Shown one piece after another: positions 59,778-64,000 of a DNA stretch of 64,000 nt. Made by a program: the position numbers and the translations under genes. Origin of the DNA: Variovorax boronicumulans. Lineage in GTDB: Bacteria; Pseudomonadota; Gammaproteobacteria; Burkholderiales; Burkholderiaceae_C. The stretch lies in NCBI RefSeq assembly GCF_007677875.1, contig NZ_VEDO01000007.1, positions 1 to 64,000 of the forward strand. Reading direction: 5' to 3'. Under the pieces are notes generated by a model. It was not told the origin of the DNA. It ran no database searches and saw only the letters and a list, made by a program, of their open reading frames with translations. Every line of letters starts with the position of its first letter. The first letter of the stretch is position 1.

Positions 59778-59783
59778 TAGAAT
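59778..59783 (+). promoter_or_regulatory. -10 element of tRNA-Pro
   Basis: TAGAAT ending 9 bp before the tRNA 5' end. No convincing -35 at the proper distance. Confidence 0.5.
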
Positions 59784-59792
59784 GGCCGGCTT

Positions 59793-59869
<77 letters not shown>

Positions 59870-59881
59870 CACAAGACGATC

Positions 59882-59916
59882 AAGGGCGTCCGGCAAATCT
59901 GCCGGACGCCCTTTGT
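59882..59916. terminator. rho-independent terminator after tRNA-Pro
   Basis: A 14-bp perfect stem AAGGGCGTCCGGCA / TGCCGGACGCCCTT with loop AATC, followed by a short T-rich tail TGTCATT. Its symmetry lets it serve the convergent methyltransferase gene (minus strand, stop at 59930) too. Confidence 0.8.
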
Positions 59917-59929
59917 CATTGGCGCAGCG

Positions 59930-60688
59930 TCAGCCGGGCTTGCGCGCCGTGTACTCGGAGAACACGCCCAGCTCCTTGTGCCGCTGCACCTGCTCGAAGC
60001 CTGCCTCGCGCAGCGCGGCCAACACCGAGGCCGGCGGGATGCAGGCATCGATGGTGTCCCAGTAGTAGCGCCACAGTTCGGCCGTGTCGCGCCGGCGACC
60101 GACGACGCGCGCGACCAGCGGCACGAAGGCCCGCATGTAGGCGCGCAGAATCGCGCGGCCGACGCGGTGTTCGGGCCGCGTGATCTCCAGCACCAGCAGA
60201 CGGCCGCCCGGGCGCAGCACGCGGTGGAACTCGGCGAAGGCCGCGTGCACGTCGGCGATGTGGCGCAGCGCATAGCCCATGCTCAGGAAGTCGTGGCTGG
60301 CATCGGGCCGGGGCAGGGCCTCGGCGCGGCCCTGCAGCAGTTCCACCTGGGGCAGGCGCACCTCGCCCATCATGCCGGGGCTGGGGTCCACGCCGACCAG
60401 GCGGCCCTCCAGGCCGATCAGCCGCAGCGCCTCGCGCGCGACCAGGCCGGTGCCGATGCCCACGTCCAGCACCTGCGCGCCGCTGCCCATGCCGGCGCGC
60501 TGCAAGGCCGTGCGCCGGTACCAGGGGCCGGTGCCCAGCGCCAGCAGGCGTTCGATGCGGTCGTAGTCGGACGCGGTGGCGTCGAAGATGCGGCGCAGAT
60601 AGCGGTCGCGGTCGGACTCGTCTGCGTAATACGCACGCAAGGGTGCGTGCGGCGCCAACGCAGAAGGCGCCTGTCCTGTGTGATGCAT
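59930..60688 (-). CDS. UbiE-like class I methyltransferase
   Basis: 252 residues. UbiE/COQ5 pattern: YYADESDRDRYLRRIFDATA, DYDRIERLLALGTGPWYRR, SAM motif VLDVGIGTGLVAREALR, GVDPSPGMMGE, SMGYALRHIADVHAAFAEFH, GRLLVLEITRP. The position next to a polyene/lipid cluster and a divergent N-terminal region suggest that it methylates a cluster product rather than ubiquinone (inference). ATG at 60686-60688; the extension to 61015 is not credible. Confidence 0.87.
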   Translation of the reverse strand: MHHTGQAPSALAPHAPLRAYYADESDRDRYLRRIFDATASDYDRIERLLALGTGPWYRRTALQRAGMGSGAQVLDVGIGTGLVAREALRLIGLEGRLVGVDPSPGMMGEVRLPQVELLQGRAEALPRPDASHDFLSMGYALRHIADVHAAFAEFHRVLRPGGRLLVLEITRPEHRVGRAILRAYMRAFVPLVARVVGRRRDTAELWRYYWDTIDACIPPASVLAALREAGFEQVQRHKELGVFSEYTARKPG

Positions 60689-60983
60689 CGCGCCATTATT
60701 CCGAGGAGCGGCAGCGCAGGGGGTGACGTTTGGTAGCAGACCGGCCGCGCAGGGCCCGCGAAGGCACCGCGAAAAACCATGGAGAATCACGCGCTTCGGG
60801 CCGGGAGCCCACCGTCCCTCCGGAGACTCGCATTGACCCATCCCAACAAACGACGCACCGATGCCATGCCTGGCGTGTGGTGGATCCTGGCCGCCCCAGC
60901 CCTGTGGGTGGCGGGAAGGGGCTGAGCTGGCCAGTGTCGAGAATTCTCCGGGCGTTGCCGTGGCCGCAGGCGGGCGGGGCGGC

Positions 60984-61715
60984 ATGAGGGTGCTGCGCCG
61001 CCTCTTGCAATGCACGCTGTTCTACCTGCTGCTCGCCCACCTGGGTGCCATGTCGCTGACATGGAACCTGGTGTGCATGCTGCTCTATCCGCTGCTGCCG
61101 CGGGCGCAGGGCACGGTGGTCGGCCGCGCGGCGATCTCCTCGGTCTACCGCGGCTTCTGGACCTGTGCGCAGTGGCTGGGCCTCATGCGCATCGACTACC
61201 GGGCGCTGGACGCGCTGTCGCGCGATGAGGGCCTGATCATCGCGGCCAATCACCCCTGCATGCTGGATGCGCTGCTGATCGTCGCACGGGTGCCACGCGG
61301 CATCTGCATCATGCGGGCCAGTCTCATGCGCAACCCCTTCCTCGGCGCCGGCGCGCGCATGGCGCGCTACATCCGCAACGATCCGCCGCGCGGCATGATC
61401 CGCAGCGCGGTGGAGAACCTGCGCGCCGGCGGCCAGCTCGTGCTGTTTCCCGAGGGCACGCGCACGTTGGCCCCGCCGATCAACCCGTTCCGCCCCGGCA
61501 TCACGCTGATGGCCCACATGGCGCAGGTGCCGATCCAGACCGTGTTCATCGAGACCGATACCGACTACCTGCGCAAGGGCTGGCCGATCTGGCGTGCGCC
61601 CCAGTTCCCGATGGGCTTCACGGTGCGGCTGGGCCAGCGCTTCGCGCCCGAAGCCGACCATGCCGGGCTGCTCCAGCGGCTGGAACACTACTTCGCCGAA
61701 GAACTGCGCCAATGA
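60984..61715 (+). CDS. lysophospholipid (1-acyl-glycerol-3-phosphate) acyltransferase family
   Basis: 243 residues, an N-terminal membrane anchor (LFYLLLAHLGAMSLTWNLVC) and the PlsC motifs: NHPCMLDALL (HX4D), then IMRASLMRNPFLGAGARMA, and FPEGTRTLAP. It transfers an acyl chain from acyl-ACP or acyl-CoA to a glycerol-type acceptor at the inner membrane. First gene of a run of five with 4-bp to 14-bp junctions. Start: ATG chosen; the in-frame extension has no hydrophobic or PlsC character. Confidence 0.9.
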   Translation: MRVLRRLLQCTLFYLLLAHLGAMSLTWNLVCMLLYPLLPRAQGTVVGRAAISSVYRGFWTCAQWLGLMRIDYRALDALSRDEGLIIAANHPCMLDALLIVARVPRGICIMRASLMRNPFLGAGARMARYIRNDPPRGMIRSAVENLRAGGQLVLFPEGTRTLAPPINPFRPGITLMAHMAQVPIQTVFIETDTDYLRKGWPIWRAPQFPMGFTVRLGQRFAPEADHAGLLQRLEHYFAEELRQ

Positions 61716-62488
61716 CAACGCCATCGCGCACCCATGTGCTGCTGATCCCCAGCTACAACACCGGCCCCAAGGTCTACGAGACCGTCGCCGCCGCGCGCGC
61801 GCAGTGGAGCCCGGTCTGGGTCGTGACCGACGGCAGCACGGACGGCACGCCCGCCCGCCTGCAGGCCATGGCCGCGCAGGACCCCGGCCTTGTGGTCATC
61901 GCGCTGCCGGTCAACGTGGGCAAAGGCGCGGCGCTGTTGCACGGCCTCGAGCGTGCGCAGGCCGCTGGCTTCACGCATGCACTGACGATGGATTCGGACG
62001 GCCAGCACCCGGCCGCGCTGATCCCGACCTTCATGCAGGCCTCGCTCGCGCGGCCCGAGACCATGGTGCTGGGCCGGCCCGTGTTCGACGCCTCGGCACC
62101 GCTGCTGCGCGTGCGCGGCCGGCGCGTGTCGAACTGGTGGACCAACGTGGAGACGCTGGGCGCCGGAATCGCCGACTCGCTGTACGGCTTCCGCGTCTAC
62201 CCGATCGCCGAGCTCGTGGCCGTGATGCGGCGCCAGCCCTGGATGCGCCGTTTCGACTTCGACACCGAGGCCGTCGTGCGCCTGGCCTGGCGTGGCGTCA
62301 AGCCCGTCAACCTGGATGCGCCCGTCAAGTACCTGACGGCCGAGGAGGGCGGCGTCTCGCATTTTCGCTACGGCCGCGACAACGCTTTGCTGAGCTGGAT
62401 GCACTTTCGGCTCATGCTGGAGTTCGTGCTGCGCCTGCCGCTCCTGGCCTGGCGCCGTGCCACGCAGCGCCCGCCGTTCCAAGCCTGA
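61712..62488 (+). CDS. glycosyltransferase family 2
   Basis: 258 residues. GT-A fold: VLLIPSYNTGPKVYETV, VVTDGSTDGTPARL, the donor-metal DXD-type site LTMDSDGQHPAALIP, and GVKPVNLDAPVKYL. Resembles dolichyl-phosphate-mannose-type or aryl-polyene cluster glycosyltransferases. The ATG overlaps the previous stop (ATGA), so it is coupled to the acyltransferase. No transmembrane helices obvious. Confidence 0.92.
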   Translation: MTTPSRTHVLLIPSYNTGPKVYETVAAARAQWSPVWVVTDGSTDGTPARLQAMAAQDPGLVVIALPVNVGKGAALLHGLERAQAAGFTHALTMDSDGQHPAALIPTFMQASLARPETMVLGRPVFDASAPLLRVRGRRVSNWWTNVETLGAGIADSLYGFRVYPIAELVAVMRRQPWMRRFDFDTEAVVRLAWRGVKPVNLDAPVKYLTAEEGGVSHFRYGRDNALLSWMHFRLMLEFVLRLPLLAWRRATQRPPFQA

Positions 62489-63165
62489 TGCGCGGCCCCA
62501 CGCGCCCCGGCTGGCGGGCCGAGCTCTGGTCCCGCGCGCGCGAGCTGTTCTGGCTCAAGCTGCTCGGCACCGCGCTGTGGACCACCGCCTTCTTCGTGGG
62601 CTATTTCGCGCTGCTGCGCAATCCGGTGCACCCGGTCACCGTGATGCCGCTGACCTGGGTCGACGCGCTGGTGCCGTTCCAGCCCCTCATGCTGTGGCCC
62701 TACCTGTCGCTGTGGTTCTACATCGGCATCGCGCCCGGGCTGCAGCGCGGCTTCGCGCAGCTGCTGGTCTATGGGTTATGGACGGCGGTGCTCATGGGCG
62801 GCGGCCTGCTCATCTTCTACTTCTGGCCGACCGCGGTGCCGCCGCTGACGCTGGACCGCAGCGGCCATCCGGGCTTCGCGCTGCTCGAAGGCGTGGACGC
62901 CGCCGGCAACGCCAGCCCGTCCATGCACGTGGCCTCGGCCGTGTTCACGGGCATCCGGCTGCACGCCGTGCTGCGCGAGACCGGCGCGCCGCTTGCGCTG
63001 CGCCTGGCCAACGGGGTCTGGGCCTTGCTCATCGCCTGGTCGACCATGGCCGTGCGCCAGCACGTGGCACTGGACGTGCTTGGCGGCGCGGCCCTGGGGC
63101 TGGCGGTCGCGCTGGCCTCGCTGCGCTGGCGCCCGAGGCCGGGCTATCATGCGCCCCGCCCGTAG
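62488..63165 (+). CDS. PAP2-type membrane phosphatase / phosphotransferase
   Basis: 225 residues, about six membrane segments (LGTALWTTAFFVGYFALL; LWPYLSLWFYIGIAP; AVLMGGGLLIFYFW). Catalytic region: GNASPSMHVASAVFTG and VRQHVALDVLGGAALG, which correspond to the SGH and H-x3-D parts of the PAP2/inositol-phosphorylceramide-synthase group. The start ATG overlaps the previous stop (TGATG). It may dephosphorylate or transfer a headgroup on the cluster's lipid. Confidence 0.87.
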   Translation: MRGPTRPGWRAELWSRARELFWLKLLGTALWTTAFFVGYFALLRNPVHPVTVMPLTWVDALVPFQPLMLWPYLSLWFYIGIAPGLQRGFAQLLVYGLWTAVLMGGGLLIFYFWPTAVPPLTLDRSGHPGFALLEGVDAAGNASPSMHVASAVFTGIRLHAVLRETGAPLALRLANGVWALLIAWSTMAVRQHVALDVLGGAALGLAVALASLRWRPRPGYHAPRP

Positions 63166-63178
63166 AACACCGTCCACC

Positions 63179-63424
63179 ATGAGTTCCCTGCCTGCCCTCC
63201 AGGAGCTGATCCACAGCAAGTTCGGCATCGACGCCGCCACCCTGACGCCCGAAACCTCGATGCGCGAGTCGGGCTTCGATTCGCTGGCCCTGGTCGAATT
63301 CGTGTTCGCGGTGGAGGACCAGTTCCACATCTCCGTGCCGGACGACAACACCAGCATCGACACCCTGGCCGAATTCGCGGCCCTGGTCGACCAGCTCGTC
63401 GCCGCCAAGCAGGCCGCCGCGTGA
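63179..63424 (+). CDS. acyl carrier protein
   Basis: 81 residues. Phosphopantetheine site Ser in SGFDSLALVEFVFAVEDQF, acidic helix II, typical ACP length. Carries the growing acyl chain for the ketosynthase downstream. 13 bp after the PAP2 stop; its stop overlaps the start of the next gene. Confidence 0.93.
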   Translation: MSSLPALQELIHSKFGIDAATLTPETSMRESGFDSLALVEFVFAVEDQFHISVPDDNTSIDTLAEFAALVDQLVAAKQAAA

Positions 63425-64000
63425 GCATGCAGGCGGTCGCCGTCACCGGCCTGGGCGTGGTCTCGCCCCACGGCTCGGACGCCGACGCCATGTTCGAAGC
63501 CCTGCTGCAGGGCCATTCGGCCATCGCGCCCGTGTTCCCCGAACTGACCAAGCCGGCCTGTGCGGCCACCGTCGCCTTCGACCCGCTGCAGTGGTTCACC
63601 AAGATGCAGCTGACCGGCGTGGACCGCGTGAGCCAGCTGGCCGTGGCCGCCGCCGACCTGGCGCTGCGCGACGCCGACGTGCGGGGCGAAGTGGCGCCGG
63701 AGCGCCTGGGCATTTATGCCGGCTGCGGTATGGGCGGCGCGGCCGCTCTGGAGGCCGCCTACTGCGGCGGCGGCCGCGTGCCGCCGCTGACCATTCCGGC
63801 CTTCATGCCCAACGCGCCGGCCGCCCATGTGGCCATGCGCCACAAGGTGCTGGGGCCGGTGCTGACCTATTCCGTGGCCTGCGCCTCTTCCGCCGTGGCC
63901 ATCGCCGAGGCCGCCGCCGCCGTGCAGCGCGGCGATCTCGACGTGGCGATCGCCGGCGGCAGTGAGGCCCTGATCGTGCCCGGCGTGGTGCTGGCCTGGC
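63421..64000 (+). CDS. beta-ketoacyl-ACP synthase (partial, cut by window end)
   Basis: At least 193 residues, incomplete at the right edge. Starts at GTG overlapping the ACP stop (GTGA); an ATG at 63427 is an alternative. N-terminal thiolase-fold half: AVAVTGLGVVSPHGSDADAM, LGIYAGCGMGGAAALEA, catalytic cysteine in YSVACASSAVAIAEAA. The His-His pair would lie beyond the edge. A KAS I/II-type condensing enzyme belonging to the same operon as the ACP. Confidence 0.93.
   Translation, partial: MSMQAVAVTGLGVVSPHGSDADAMFEALLQGHSAIAPVFPELTKPACAATVAFDPLQWFTKMQLTGVDRVSQLAVAAADLALRDADVRGEVAPERLGIYAGCGMGGAAALEAAYCGGGRVPPLTIPAFMPNAPAAHVAMRHKVLGPVLTYSVACASSAVAIAEAAAAVQRGDLDVAIAGGSEALIVPGVVLAW

Overview
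The window is GC-rich, densely coding DNA from what looks like a chromosome of a beta-proteobacterium of the order Burkholderiales, most likely family Comamonadaceae (Variovorax/Acidovorax-like). This is an inference from gene content, codon use, frequent GTG/TTG starts and TAGAAT/TAAAAT-type -10 boxes. About 56 protein genes and one tRNA-Pro (anticodon TGG) are supported. No insertion sequence, prophage, CRISPR array or rRNA was seen.

Layout. 1-5.2 kb: AraC regulator and xylulokinase, queC, a two-gene chromate transporter and acetoacetate decarboxylase. 5.4-14.6 kb: 3-hydroxybutyrate dehydrogenase, a MarR-acetyltransferase fusion, an MscS channel, an MFS transporter, a degenerate HD-GYP protein, a YgiQ radical SAM enzyme and a transglutaminase. 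14.7-19.5 kb: a four-gene iron-type operon (imelysin, di-haem DUF1111, second imelysin, DUF1513) behind a Fur-box-like site. 20-27.4 kb: MFS transporter, small unknown proteins, SMP-30 lactonase, TRAP binding protein, CaiB-type transferase and a 479-residue unknown. 27.4-33.6 kb: aldehyde dehydrogenase acoD, a repeat-rich TonB/TolA-like protein and an AcoR-type sigma-54 activator; a shared inverted repeat and a -24/-12 promoter candidate tie acoD to the regulator.

33.5-35.3 kb is the most unusual part. It holds a TrfA-type replication initiator gene, about twenty copies of a 16-bp iteron on both strands (exactly phased blocks at 21, 22 and 34 bp), three GC-rich hairpins and an AT-rich segment with five GATTA(G/A) repeats. 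It has the architecture of an iteron-controlled plasmid or chromid origin, yet it sits among ordinary metabolic genes with no partition, transfer or toxin-antitoxin genes in view.

35.3-54.5 kb: MFS transporter, two chemoreceptors, a CheW, a GGDEF-EAL protein and a membrane GGDEF protein, interleaved with a branched-chain-type ABC binding protein, a tannase-family lipoprotein, pobA/pobR (4-hydroxybenzoate hydroxylase and its IclR-type regulator), a cardiolipin-synthase-like phospholipase D, and a secreted M20 amidohydrolase with a divergent LysR gene. 54.7-59.9 kb: DinG-type helicase, LysE exporter, flavodoxin, HPP-CBS membrane protein, DUF488 and tRNA-Pro with a strong terminator. From 60 kb to the right edge, a UbiE-like methyltransferase (minus strand) faces a tightly coupled plus-strand operon of acyltransferase, glycosyltransferase, PAP2-type membrane phosphatase, acyl carrier protein and ketosynthase (cut by the edge). 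This is probably the start of an aryl-polyene or related acyl-lipid pigment cluster.
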